In this document: positions 42,304 to 51,800 of the stretch, one piece after another
How positions within the stretch are numbered: position 1 is the first letter of the stretch
Layout of the letters: each line of letters begins with the position of its first letter
DNA from: Rhizobium phaseoli
GTDB taxonomy: Bacteria > Pseudomonadota > Alphaproteobacteria > Rhizobiales > Rhizobiaceae
Reading direction: 5' to 3'
DNA length: 64,000 nucleotides
NCBI RefSeq assembly: GCF_003985125.1
Contig: NZ_ML133565.1
Location: forward strand, 372,001 to 436,000
Notes under the pieces: model-generated
The model's input: the letters and a program-made list of their open reading frames with translations, nothing else
What the model was told of the DNA's origin: nothing
Databases searched by the model: none
Program-made: the position numbers and the translations under genes

Positions 42304-43455
42304 TCACAAAACGGTTTCGAAGAGCGGGATCAAGGCCGCGCCGATCGCGCCGGGGGCATCGATGATCTCTGCCAGCGCAAGCTTCGGAACGTCGCGCAAC
42401 GCGCCGTGCCGCGGCAGGTTGTTGAATTCGGTCCGTTCAATCAGCATTCTTGCAAGCGAATGCGGAAGCTCGCCACCCAGCACGATCAATGCCGGGTCGA
42501 AGATCGCGCAGATCGCATTGACAGCGCGGTTGTGGGCCGGCGTGACGCGGTCGACCCATTCCTCGACGCCGTCCCAATCCACCAGTTTCTCGTTCTTCAG
42601 ATCCCGCAATGTCAGGCCCGAGCGTCCCTTGGAGCGAAGATGCTCGAGCAGTTGGTTGAGCGCGGGGCGATCGTCGTAATCCTGACGCCCGAAGAGAACG
42701 GAGAATTCGCCGGCGTTGCCGAAACTGCCGCGAAACGGCATGCCGCCGGAAACGAGACCGCCGCCGTAGCCATGAAGGTGGGCGATATAGGCGAAATCCG
42801 TGGCATCACGACCGACGCCGAAAATGGCTTCCGCCAGAGCCGCAGTCCTGGCGACATTGTCGGCCCAGACCGGCAGACCAAGTTTATTGCCCAGCAAGGG
42901 CGCCAGGTCGATCAGCGACCAATGGGCGAGCGGCAAGGGACAGTTGAAGGCGGTCTCCAGCATTCGGTGGCCAGCGACCGCCAGGCCGACGCCGAGGACG
43001 TCACGCCGCTTGGCGTCGCGACGGGCAAGAATGTCTTCGACGGCTGCTTCGATCCGGTCCATCTCCTCCGATAGCGAAGACCCCGTCTGCGCGATTTCCA
43101 TGTTTTCCAGAGGTTCGCCGAAGCCCATGAGACAAAGTCCGATCGAACCGACATTGACGGAGATTCCGAGCGTGAGACACCACTCCTTCCGGAGTGTCAG
43201 CTCAGGACTGGGCGGTCCCGCCCGCCGGTTTTCCGACTGCGAAAAGACGAGCATTCCTCGATCGTGCAGTCGTCCGACGATCCTGTGCAACGATTGCTGC
43301 GTCAGATCGAGCGGCTCGGTCAGGTCGGAGCGCTCGATGCCGGGAGACTTCCAGATCAACCGCAGGAGGTCCCGTTCGTTGCGGGTGGCTACCCGCGGCG
43401 GCTGTATATCGCGCAGAAAATGGGCGGCTACATGGTCCAGGGCAACGTACTTCAT
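42304..43455 (-). CDS. ROK-family transcriptional regulator (NagC/XylR type)
   Basis: This 383-residue protein has an N-terminal winged helix (about 20-80: RNERDLLRLIWKSPGIERSDL, DLTQQSLHRIVGRLHDRGML) and a C-terminal sugar-kinase-like ROK domain (LGISVNVGSIGLCLM; VLGVGLAVAGHR; YGGGLVSGGMPFRGSFGNAGEF). The ROK zinc-binding signature CXCGXXGC after the GNAGE block is absent (SVLFGRQDYDD instead), so this is a divergent member. It lies convergent to the locus 3 operon and divergent from an AraC gene, and is a plausible repressor sensing a sugar intermediate. Confidence 0.9.
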   Translation of the reverse strand: MKYVALDHVAAHFLRDIQPPRVATRNERDLLRLIWKSPGIERSDLTEPLDLTQQSLHRIVGRLHDRGMLVFSQSENRRAGPPSPELTLRKEWCLTLGISVNVGSIGLCLMGFGEPLENMEIAQTGSSLSEEMDRIEAAVEDILARRDAKRRDVLGVGLAVAGHRMLETAFNCPLPLAHWSLIDLAPLLGNKLGLPVWADNVARTAALAEAIFGVGRDATDFAYIAHLHGYGGGLVSGGMPFRGSFGNAGEFSVLFGRQDYDDRPALNQLLEHLRSKGRSGLTLRDLKNEKLVDWDGVEEWVDRVTPAHNRAVNAICAIFDPALIVLGGELPHSLARMLIERTEFNNLPRHGALRDVPKLALAEIIDAPGAIGAALIPLFETVL

Positions 43456-43613
43456 TTTCCGATCATATTGATTTACACTGTAGGTGTGAAGCAGGTGAAG
43501 GGGACGCTTGGCTTCTGCGGGGCAAGGAGGTCATCCGTGGTTCTCGGCCCTGCTTACCGCATCGAGATTGGTCATACCAGTCGCGATGGCGCGTCATTTC
43601 TCAAGGGAGTTGC

Positions 43614-44645
43614 ATGGATTCGATGAGACCTGAGAATATGGCCCACTTTCCGGAGCATGGGCGTTACGGTTTTGTGCCGACGCATGAAGGCGCCAGCTTC
43701 GAATCGATGGTGCAGGCCTTTTCGGCAGGCTATGGGGTCTTCGGCGCGCAGCCGCTGAAAAACGAACGGAAGTTTGCCTGGGCCGCGGACCTGAGAAGGA
43801 CCGAGGCGCTCACAACACTTCATTCGGTGTATGAGAGCCCCTGGACCATCCGAACGCTTGACGAGAGCCCGCAACATCTGACCTTTTTCATGCCGCACAC
43901 CGGATCCTTTCGTCTATCGATCGGCAGGAGAACGGTTGAAAGCGGCACCGGTCACCTTCTTATGGCCAACAACCACGAGGCCGGCGATCGCGTGATCCAG
44001 GGTGTTCCGCATCGCTCGGATGCTCTCTTCCTGGACTGGAAGGTCGTGAAACAGGCGCTTGCTTCGCTGGTGGAGACGCCATTCTCCGAGTCGCTCGACC
44101 TCGAGCCCATTCTGGATCTCACGACACAGGCCGGCCAACTCATCGGCAATCTGGTCCAAACGATTGTACAGGGCATGCGCGCCGGCGGTCCGCTGCTGTG
44201 TTCACCCCTTGCGGCGGCGGCGATGAGCGAAACGCTCGCTCACCTCGTGATCCGATTCGGACGCCACCGTCTTTCCGATCGTCTCGAAAGGAAGAAAGTG
44301 TCGCTGATCGCGCCTTGGCATGTCCGACGGGCCATCGAGTACATGCATGCCAATATTGCGGAACCTCTTACGATGACGATGGTCGCCGACGACGTCGGCG
44401 TTTCCCTTCGCGCGCTGCAAACGGGTTTCAAGGCCTTCCGAGGGACGTCGCCGGCAGGTTACCTCCGTACGATCCGGCTGCAGGCGGCCCGCGAGCAGCT
44501 GCGGGATCCGACGAACCAACGATCCGTCCGCGAAATCTGCGCGATATGGGGGTTTGCTCACGCGGGGAGATTTTCCATCATCTATCGCAGCACTTTTGGC
44601 GAAAGCCCGCGGGATACGCGGCTACGGGCGGAGCGCTTGCGCTGA
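43614..44645 (+). CDS. AraC-family transcriptional activator
   Basis: This 343-residue regulator has an N-terminal AraC_binding_2-like sensor region (about 40-200) and a C-terminal double HTH (about 240-340: HVRRAIEYMHANIAEPLTMTMV, DDVGVSLRALQTGFKAFRGTSP, then YLRTIRLQAAREQL and the second helix pair SVREICAIWGFAHAGRFSIIYRSTFG split). The open frame reaches back to 43194 inside the antisense of the ROK gene; ATG 43614 with AAGGGAG upstream is preferred. The target is unknown; its position suggests locus 3. Confidence 0.88.
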   Translation: MDSMRPENMAHFPEHGRYGFVPTHEGASFESMVQAFSAGYGVFGAQPLKNERKFAWAADLRRTEALTTLHSVYESPWTIRTLDESPQHLTFFMPHTGSFRLSIGRRTVESGTGHLLMANNHEAGDRVIQGVPHRSDALFLDWKVVKQALASLVETPFSESLDLEPILDLTTQAGQLIGNLVQTIVQGMRAGGPLLCSPLAAAAMSETLAHLVIRFGRHRLSDRLERKKVSLIAPWHVRRAIEYMHANIAEPLTMTMVADDVGVSLRALQTGFKAFRGTSPAGYLRTIRLQAAREQLRDPTNQRSVREICAIWGFAHAGRFSIIYRSTFGESPRDTRLRAERLR

Positions 44646-44650
44646 TTGCT

Positions 44651-44697
44651 GGAACAGGATGATTTTAGGCCCGGTTGGCCTAAAATCATCCTGTTCC
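44651..44697. terminator. 21-bp perfect hairpin, first module of a rhizobial mosaic repeat
   Basis: GGAACAGGATGATTTTAGGC plus C (44651-44671) pairs perfectly with 44677-44697 around the loop CGGTT. It lies between converging araC-type and lacI-type genes and can act as a bidirectional terminator. I know it as the left part of a common Rhizobium intergenic mosaic element. Confidence 0.75.
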
Positions 44698-44711
44698 GAA
44701 TTAAAGAGTTA

Positions 44712-44759
44712 GCGCATGATGTCATCCGAACCGCTCACACTTTTCGGCATCATGTTCTA
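44712..44759. repeat. Second module of the rhizobial intergenic mosaic repeat
   Basis: CATGATG (44715-44721) plus CCGAA (44726-44730) pair with TTCGG (44743-44747) plus CATCATG (44748-44754), leaving a 4-base bulge. The loop contains CGCTCACACTT. It is related to the copy at 14114-14153. Confidence 0.65.
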
Positions 44760-45806
44760 GCGCGGAGGCGCAATGCTGCCGCGCAGGACGAGGTGGCAGC
44801 CCAGTTCCAGGCGATGGGCCGGACGCTGGGGATCGTTGGCGATCAGCCGCTGTTCGATGAGTGCGAGTGCCGCCGCGCCGAGCCTGTCGGTGGGGACGCT
44901 GACCGTCGAAAGCGGCGGGCGGCTGAACTCGCCGGGCACGATGTCGTCGAAGCCGAGGACGGAAACTGCTTCGGGCACACGTATGTCGCGATCGGCCAAT
45001 GCCTTCAGGCAGCCGAGCGCCAGATTGTCGGCCGCGCAGAAGACGGCAGTGGCGCCTTGCATCGTCGGATCGCGGTCGAGCAGCGCGTTGATGGCTGCCT
45101 CGCCATGCCTGGGCTCATAACCCTCGGCCTCGACGATCATCTCCTCCGGGACCGGTAGCTGTGCGGCGAGATAGGCATCGGAGAAGCCGTCGTACCGGCG
45201 CTGGATGGTCGTGCGCCCCTTCCAGGTCAGGTGCAGGATACGGCGATGCCCGAGCGCCAGCAGGTGCTCGATGCCGAGCCGCGCGCCGAAGCGGTTTTCG
45301 GGGGTCACCGTATCGACCAGCATGGTCGGGTCCTCGCCGTTGACGATGACCACGGGCATATCGGTGGAGGCGAGGCTGCGGATGAGTTCCGGCTGATCGT
45401 CGTTCAGGACCACGATCCCGTCAGCGCGCTCCGCTAGCGCGATCTGCCTGACCTGTGCGCCATCGATGCGCCGGCCGGTGCTGACGAAAGGCACGATCCT
45501 GATGCCGCGGCGCTCGCATTCCCTCCTGATACCGTTGAGGATCGTCCAGCTGACCAGGTTGAGGTCGCTCTCCGGCGCAGCGTCGTCGGGAATAGCGAGA
45601 AGCAGAACATGCAGGGTGGCGATCGTCGCCTTCTTTCTCCGGCGGTCGAGGTAACCGAGGCGTTTTGCCGAATCCAGAACCCTTTCGCGCACCTCGACCG
45701 TCAGCGGCGCGGTTCCGTTCAAGGCGTGCGAGGCCGTGCTCAGCGACACGTCGGCATCGCGCGCGACATCTTTGAGATTGACTTTGCGTTCCACTTTTTC
45801 CGTCAC
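44757..45806 (-). CDS. LacI-family transcriptional regulator (locus 3)
   Basis: This is a regulator of about 349 residues with HTH VNLKDVARDADVSLSTASHALNG and an effector domain (HVLLLAIPDDAAPESDL; FGARLGIEHLLALGHRRILHL; FCAADNLALGCLKALAD). No ATG suits the N-terminus: a TTG-started frame reaches 45929, and GTG 45806 fits family length best, though its ribosome site is poor. It is the best candidate to bind the TGAAAA-N2-TTTTCA palindromes at 33844 and 33986, which look like LacI-class sites. That link is inference. Confidence 0.85.
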   Translation of the reverse strand: MTEKVERKVNLKDVARDADVSLSTASHALNGTAPLTVEVRERVLDSAKRLGYLDRRRKKATIATLHVLLLAIPDDAAPESDLNLVSWTILNGIRRECERRGIRIVPFVSTGRRIDGAQVRQIALAERADGIVVLNDDQPELIRSLASTDMPVVIVNGEDPTMLVDTVTPENRFGARLGIEHLLALGHRRILHLTWKGRTTIQRRYDGFSDAYLAAQLPVPEEMIVEAEGYEPRHGEAAINALLDRDPTMQGATAVFCAADNLALGCLKALADRDIRVPEAVSVLGFDDIVPGEFSRPPLSTVSVPTDRLGAAALALIEQRLIANDPQRPAHRLELGCHLVLRGSIAPPR

Positions 45807-45970
45807 GAGTTCAGGTGGCGCCTTTGAAGGCAGAGCTAACTCGATGTTTTTACATAAAGACTTCAGAAAAGCTACCTGCGTTGCAGCATATTTCTCCGCT
45901 TTCGGCGAAAGCTGGCTGCGGTGCCGCAAACGAACAATGACAAGTGCAGGCGCCGGGAGACTATTGCTGA

Positions 45971-46603
45971 TCAGTGAGGCTTGGCGAGCAGACCGTTGAA
46001 TAGCAAGTCGAAATAGGTCCGCAGGAAGGCCTCTTTGTTGGGAGTGGGCACGCGGCGGTCGTCGAAGATCAGCCGCAGAACCGTCGTCGTCAGGATGGGA
46101 GCGACCACGATGTCGGAGAATTCCACCGGAACTGGGCGAAACTCGCCCGACGCCACGCCTTCCAGGATGAGGGCGTCGATCTTGGCGATAATCGGCTCGA
46201 TGAATTGATCGTGGTGGCGGTCAATGAGGTCGGGAAACCGGTGTCCTTCCCCAATGACGAGCCGCGTCAGCTCGCGGGTCGTGCGATCCTCGGCGATTTG
46301 TTCATAGAGCAGGCCGAGAATGGAAGTCAGCCGGTCGGTGGCGCTGCCACTGAGCCCGTCGGTAATCGCCAGCAGCTCCTGAAATGGCACGGAAAAATGG
46401 TTGATCATCGCTTCGAAGAGCTTTTCCTTCGTCTCGAAGTAAACGTAGACGGTGCCTTTGGTGACGTTAACCCTGTCGGCGATGTCTTCCACGCGCGTGC
46501 CCGCAAAACCGCTTCTGACGAATTCTTCGAAAGCCGCATCCAGAATCTGGATGGGTCGCAACGCTTTCTGTTCCGCGCGTGTGAGCTTCTTCGGAGATGC
46601 CAT
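45971..46603 (-). CDS. TetR-family repressor of the RND pump
   Basis: This 210-residue regulator has an N-terminal HTH (ILDAAFEEFVRSGFAGTRVEDI, ADRVNVTKGTVYVYFETKEKLF) and a helical ligand domain. ATG 46603 has GGGAGGCGAGG upstream and is preferred over a frame start at 46678. It is divergent from the adaptor gene at 46716. The shared 112-base region holds an inverted repeat TTGACT-N8-AGTCAA (46659-46678) overlapping the pump promoter, so it should repress the pump and perhaps itself until a toxic compound binds. Confidence 0.92.
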   Translation of the reverse strand: MASPKKLTRAEQKALRPIQILDAAFEEFVRSGFAGTRVEDIADRVNVTKGTVYVYFETKEKLFEAMINHFSVPFQELLAITDGLSGSATDRLTSILGLLYEQIAEDRTTRELTRLVIGEGHRFPDLIDRHHDQFIEPIIAKIDALILEGVASGEFRPVPVEFSDIVVAPILTTTVLRLIFDDRRVPTPNKEAFLRTYFDLLFNGLLAKPH

Positions 46604-46658
46604 TTTTTCCTCGCCTCCCTTGTCGTGCACACCCTCTTCCCTGCGGCACAAAGTTTCA

Positions 46659-46687
46659 TTGACTAATGCGTCAGTCAATTATATAGG
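46659..46687. promoter_or_regulatory. TetR operator overlapping the efflux promoter
   Basis: TTGACT (46659-46664) and AGTCAA (46673-46678) form an inverted repeat. TTGACT also serves as -35, with TATAGG at 46682-46687 as -10 after 17 bases. Repressor binding would hide the promoter. Confidence 0.6.
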
Positions 46688-46715
46688 GGCTGCCGTTGAG
46701 AGCAAGAGGTCAATT

Positions 46716-47789
46716 ATGAGAACCATCCTGATCGCCACAGCGATCGCATGCGCCATCGGTCTCGGATCCTGCAGCGATGAGAGCAGGCCGGCTGAGCCGA
46801 CCCCGCGGCAGGTCGGTGTCGTTGTCGCCAAGCCTGAGCCGCTGGTTCAGGGGGGCGCGATCACGGGAGAGGTGCGGGCGCGTGTCCAAAGCGATCTGTC
46901 GTTCCGCGTCAGCGGCAAGATCATCGAACGGCTCGTCGAGGTCGGTCAGACCGTGAAATCCGGGCAGCTCCTCGCACGCATCGATCCGGAAGAGCAGAAG
47001 GCCGACCTGGATGTGGCGGCGGCCAATCTTCAGTCGGCCGAGGCGCAGCAGACTCAGGCGCAGCTTGCATTCGACCGCCAGCAGAGCCTGTTTCGGACGC
47101 AGGTGACGACCCGCGCCGCGCTCGATCAGGCGCAGGAGGCGCTTCTGACGGCGCAGGCATCGACCAAGTCGGCGCAGGCACTCTTCGAAACCGCTCAGGA
47201 CACCTTGTCCTACACTGAGCTGAAAGCGGATGCCGATGGGGTGATCACCGCCCGTAACGCCGAGGTCGGGCAGGTGGCGCAGGCCGCTCAGGTCGTCTTC
47301 ACGCTTGCCCATGATGGCGATCGCGATGCCGTCTTCGAGGTCGTGGAAAGCGCATTCCTGCGTCCGATTGACGGCGACGGGACCGTAACTCTGTTGTCGG
47401 ATCCGACGCAGAAGATCACGGCGAAGGTTCGCGAGATTTCGCCGACAATCGATTCCGCCACCGGCACCATCAAGGTCAAGGTGGCGATCTCGAGCGATGC
47501 TCCCGTTCCGCTGGGCGCTCCCGTCGTTGGACGGTTCAATTACCTGGCACAGGACGTCATCCAGCTGCCCTGGTCGGCAATGACCTCGAAGGACGGCAAG
47601 CCGGCCGTCTGGATCGTCGATCCGACATCCTCCGTGGTTTCGGCCAGAACGGTCGACGTTGCCGGCTACGAAACCGGCAGCTTCGTCGTGAAGTCGGGCG
47701 TGTCGGCAGGAGAGGTCGTGGTGACCGACGGCACCAAGTTCCTCAGGCCCCGTGAGATCGTGTCTTACGTCAAGGAAGCTTCCAAGTGA
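46716..47789 (+). CDS. RND efflux periplasmic adaptor, lipoprotein (first of two)
   Basis: This 357-residue membrane-fusion protein has a lipoprotein signal with lipobox LGSC (Cys at about 19), a lipoyl/barrel-sandwich part (VSGKIIERLVEVGQTVKSGQLLARIDPEEQ), an alpha-helical hairpin (about 85-150) and beta-barrel and proximal domains. ATG 46716 follows AGAGG by six bases; the frame is open upstream. It overlaps the next adaptor by four bases. Two different adaptors before one RND pump match the TriA-TriB arrangement of Pseudomonas. Confidence 0.9.
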   Translation: MRTILIATAIACAIGLGSCSDESRPAEPTPRQVGVVVAKPEPLVQGGAITGEVRARVQSDLSFRVSGKIIERLVEVGQTVKSGQLLARIDPEEQKADLDVAAANLQSAEAQQTQAQLAFDRQQSLFRTQVTTRAALDQAQEALLTAQASTKSAQALFETAQDTLSYTELKADADGVITARNAEVGQVAQAAQVVFTLAHDGDRDAVFEVVESAFLRPIDGDGTVTLLSDPTQKITAKVREISPTIDSATGTIKVKVAISSDAPVPLGAPVVGRFNYLAQDVIQLPWSAMTSKDGKPAVWIVDPTSSVVSARTVDVAGYETGSFVVKSGVSAGEVVVTDGTKFLRPREIVSYVKEASK

Positions 47790-48871
47790 GTATTCGTCTG
47801 AAGATTGTCGCACTTATGCTGGGCACGGCCCTGGTCTCCTCCTGCGCGCCGAAAGAAGAGAGTAAGGACGAAACGCCTCGGCCGGTGCTGTCGACGACGG
47901 TCAGGCAGACGCCGGCCACGGCCCTCAGCCTGACGGGCACCATCGAACCGGCGACCGAAACCGAACTCGGCTTTCGGATTCTCGGGCGAATGATTGCCCG
48001 CAATGTCAATGTCGGCGATATCGTCAAGAAAGGTGACGTCGTCGCCGCCATCGATCCGGTGGCGCTGGAGCTTGCTGTCCGCAGCGCCCAGTCCGATGTG
48101 GAAAACAGCGATGCCCAGCTTAGAAACGCGGTGACCACGGAGCAGCGCCAGCGCGCGCTGGTGGAATCGCGCTCGGGCACGGAAGCCTCGCTCGAAGAGG
48201 CCGAGCAGGCGAGACGGACGGCAGCGGCAGCCGTCGCCAAGGCACAGGCTAATCTCGACAAGGCCAAGGAGCAGCTGGGCTATGCGCAGCTTCGGGCGGA
48301 ATTCGATGGTGTTGTAACGGCGACTTCGGCCGAGGTCGGGCAGGTCGTGTCGGCCGGCCAGACGGTCGTGACCATTGCCCGGCCGGACAAACGCGACGCC
48401 GTCGTCGACGTGCCCCAGGCAGCCGCTCAGAAACTGAAGCTCGGTGCGCCCTTCGAAGTGACACTGCAACTCGATCCGACGATCCGCACCTCAGGAACCG
48501 TCCGTGAGATCGCGCCGGAGGCGGAGACGGCCACCCGCACGAGCAGGACGAAGATCGCGCTCACCGATCCGCCTGAAGCGTTCCGGCTCGGCTCGGTCAT
48601 CACCGCCTCCGCCACGATTGCCGCGGAGCCGGAGATCGTGCTGCCTTCCTCGGCCATCCTTTCCGGCAGCGACGACCAGAGCGTCTGGATTGTCGACGTG
48701 CCCGGCAAGAAGGTGTCGCTGCGCCGCGTCAAGATCGCGGGCGATGTCGTCGACGGCGGCACTGTCCGCGTCACCGAAGGGCTCGCACCCGGGGAACGGG
48801 TGGTCGTGGCCGGCGTGCATAAACTTGAAGATGGCCAGGCCATCAGGATCGACCAGGAGATCAACCAGTGA
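47786..48871 (+). CDS. RND efflux periplasmic adaptor, lipoprotein (second of two)
   Basis: This 361-residue adaptor has lipobox VSSC (Cys at about 20), lipoyl part LGFRILGRMIARNVNVGDIVKKGDVVAAIDP, helical hairpin (about 95-160) and barrel domain. The GTG start overlaps the first adaptor's stop (GTGA). It is clearly diverged from the first adaptor, so the pair probably forms a mixed adaptor ring. Confidence 0.9.
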   Translation: MSIRLKIVALMLGTALVSSCAPKEESKDETPRPVLSTTVRQTPATALSLTGTIEPATETELGFRILGRMIARNVNVGDIVKKGDVVAAIDPVALELAVRSAQSDVENSDAQLRNAVTTEQRQRALVESRSGTEASLEEAEQARRTAAAAVAKAQANLDKAKEQLGYAQLRAEFDGVVTATSAEVGQVVSAGQTVVTIARPDKRDAVVDVPQAAAQKLKLGAPFEVTLQLDPTIRTSGTVREIAPEAETATRTSRTKIALTDPPEAFRLGSVITASATIAAEPEIVLPSSAILSGSDDQSVWIVDVPGKKVSLRRVKIAGDVVDGGTVRVTEGLAPGERVVVAGVHKLEDGQAIRIDQEINQ

Positions 48872-51800
48872 AGTCCTTCAATCTTTCCGACTGGGCGCTC
48901 GAACACCGTTCGCTCGTCTGGTACTTCATGATCGTCTTCATTCTTGCAGGCGCCTTCTCCTACCTGAACCTCGGCCGCGAGGAAGACCCGAACTTCACGA
49001 TCAAGACCATGGTGATCACCGCACAGTGGCCCGGCGCCTCCGCCGAAGAGGTGACGCGGCAGGTGACCGACCGGATCGAGAAGAAGCTGCAGGAACTGGA
49101 ATCGCTCGACTACACCAAGAGCCAGACCGTTGCCGGCCAGACGACCGTTTTCGTCGAACTGCTGCCGACGACCAAGGCCCGGGATGTCGCGTCCACCTGG
49201 CTGCGTATTCGCAACATGATCGCCGACATCAAAGGCGATTTCCCGAGCGGTGTTGTCGGCCCCTTCTTCAACGACCGCTTCGGCGATGTTTTCGGAAACA
49301 TCTATGCCTTCACCAGCGACGGTTTGACCCAGCGGCAGCTTCGCGATCTTGTCGAAAATGCTCGCTCCGAGGTTCTGAAGGTGCCTGATGTCGGTAAGGT
49401 CGACGTGATCGGCGCGCAGGACGAGGCGATCTATCTGGAATTCTCCACCCGCCAGATCGCAGCCCTTGGCATCGACCAGCAGTCGGTCATCCAAACCCTG
49501 CAGGCCCAAAATGCCGTGACGCAGTCCGGCTTTGTCGATGCCGGGCCGGAGCGCATCGCGCTCAGGGTGAGCGGACAGTTCACATCCGAAGAAAGCCTGC
49601 GGTCGATCAACCTGCGCATCAACGACCGCTTCTTCCCGCTGACCGACGTCGCCACAATCACGCGCGGCTACGTCGATCCGCCGTCGGCTCTGTTCCGCTT
49701 CAACGGCCAGCCGGCGATCGGGCTCGCCATCGGCATGAAGCAGGGGGCCAACCTCCTGCAGTTCGGCGAGGCGCTCGATGCCGAGATGAAACAGGTCGTC
49801 GCCGATCTTCCTATTGGGGTGGACGTTCACCGCGTTTCCGACCAGCCGGCGGTGGTCGACGAAGCGGTTTCGGGCTTTACACGGGCGCTCTTCGAAGCGA
49901 TCGTCATCGTGCTCGTCATCAGCTTCATCAGTCTCGGCCTACGCGCCGGCATGGTGGTGGCGATCTCCATCCCCCTGGTGCTCGCCATTACCTTCGTCGT
50001 CATGGAATATTCCGGAATCTCGCTGCAGCGCATATCGCTCGGCGCATTGATCATTGCGCTCGGCCTGCTCGTCGACGACGCCATGATTGCCGTCGAGATG
50101 ATGGTGGCGCGCCTGGAAGCGGGCGACGATCTAAGAAAGGCGGCGACCCACGTCTATACATCGACCGCTTTTCCGATGCTGACGGGAACGCTCGTCACGG
50201 TCGCGGGCTTCATCCCGGTTGGTCTCAACAGTAGCGCCGCCGGCGAATTCACCTTCACGCTTTTTGTGGTCATCGCGGTTTCGCTGGTCGTTTCGTGGAT
50301 CGTCGCAGTGCTCTTCACGCCGCTTCTCGGCGTGACGATCCTGCCGAAAACCATGAAGTCGCATCATGAGAAGAAGGGGCGCTTCGCTGCTGTCTTCTCC
50401 TGGCTTCTGAAGCTCGCCATGCGCTGGCGCTGGGCCACCATCGTGCTCACGGTCGGCGTCTTCGCTCTCTCGGTCGGCGGCATTGGGCTGGTGCAGCAGC
50501 AATTCTTCCCGAACTCGGACAGGACTGAACTCGTCATCGACTGGAATCTGCCGCACAACAGCTCCATCGCCGAGACCAACCGGCAGATGGCCAAGTTCGA
50601 AAAGGAGATGCTGGCCGACAACAAGGATATCGACCATTGGACAACGTATGTCGGTCAGGGCGCGCCGCGCTTCATCCTGTCGTTTGACGTCCAGACGCCT
50701 GATGTCACCTTCGGACAGACCATCATCGTCACCAAAGGCCTCGACGTGCGCGACAAGGTGCGTGCGGACCTGCAGAACTATCTGACCAAGACCTTCCCCG
50801 GCACCGACGCCTTCGTGAAGCTTCTCGACATCGGCCCGCCCGTGGGCAAGCCGGTCCAGTATCGGATCAGCGGACCCGACATTCAGAATGTGCGCGACAT
50901 TTCCCAGCAGTTCGCCGGCGTCGTCGGCGCGCATCCGCTGCTGTCGAACATGGTGCTGGACTGGAACGAACCCTCGCGCGTGGTGAAAGTCGATGTACTG
51001 CAGGACAAGGCGCGCCAGCTCGGCGTCTCCTCCGAGGACATCGCCACCGCTCTCAACGGTATTGTCGAAGGCTCGACGGCGACGCAGATTCGCGACGACA
51101 TCTATCTGGTCAATGTCATCGGCCGGGCGAGGGCATCGGAGCGTGACTCGGTCCAGACGCTTGAGAATCTGCAGCTCTCGACCTCCAACGGCAAGGTCGT
51201 GCCGCTTTCGGCGGTGGCGAATTTCCGCTACGAGCTCGAGCAGCCGACGATCTGGCGTCGCGACCGGCAGCCGACCATCACGCTCAAGGCGGCCGTCATC
51301 GGCTCGACGCAGCCGGCCACGATCGTCGACCAGCTGAAGCCGAAGGTCGAAGAGTTCCAGAAGAACCTCCCCGTGGGATACAAGGTGGAAGTGGGCGGCG
51401 CGGTCGAATCAAGCGCCGAAGCCCAGGGACCGATCGCTGCTGTAGCGCCGCTGATGCTGTTTACGATGGCGACGATCCTGATGATCCAGCTGCAGAGCTT
51501 CAGCCGCCTGTTTCTGGTCTTCGCGGTCGCGCCGACGGCCCTGATCGGCGTGGTCGCGGCGCTCCTTCTGAGCAACGCACCGATGGGCTTCGTCGCCATC
51601 CTCGGCATTTTGGCCCTGATCGGCATCCTGATCCGCAACTCGGTCATCCTGGTCGTGCAGATCGAGCATCTGCGCGCCGAAGGGGTCGCGGCGTGGCAGG
51701 CGGTGATCGAGGCGACCGAACATCGCATGCGGCCGATCATGCTGACGGCGGCCGCCGCCACCCTCGCGCTGATCCCAATCTCGCGCGAGATCTTCTGGGG

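Noticed and set aside
43194..43613. N-terminal extension of the AraC-type protein
   Set aside because: It would lie antisense to the ROK gene and its promoter; ATG 43614 has a proper ribosome site.
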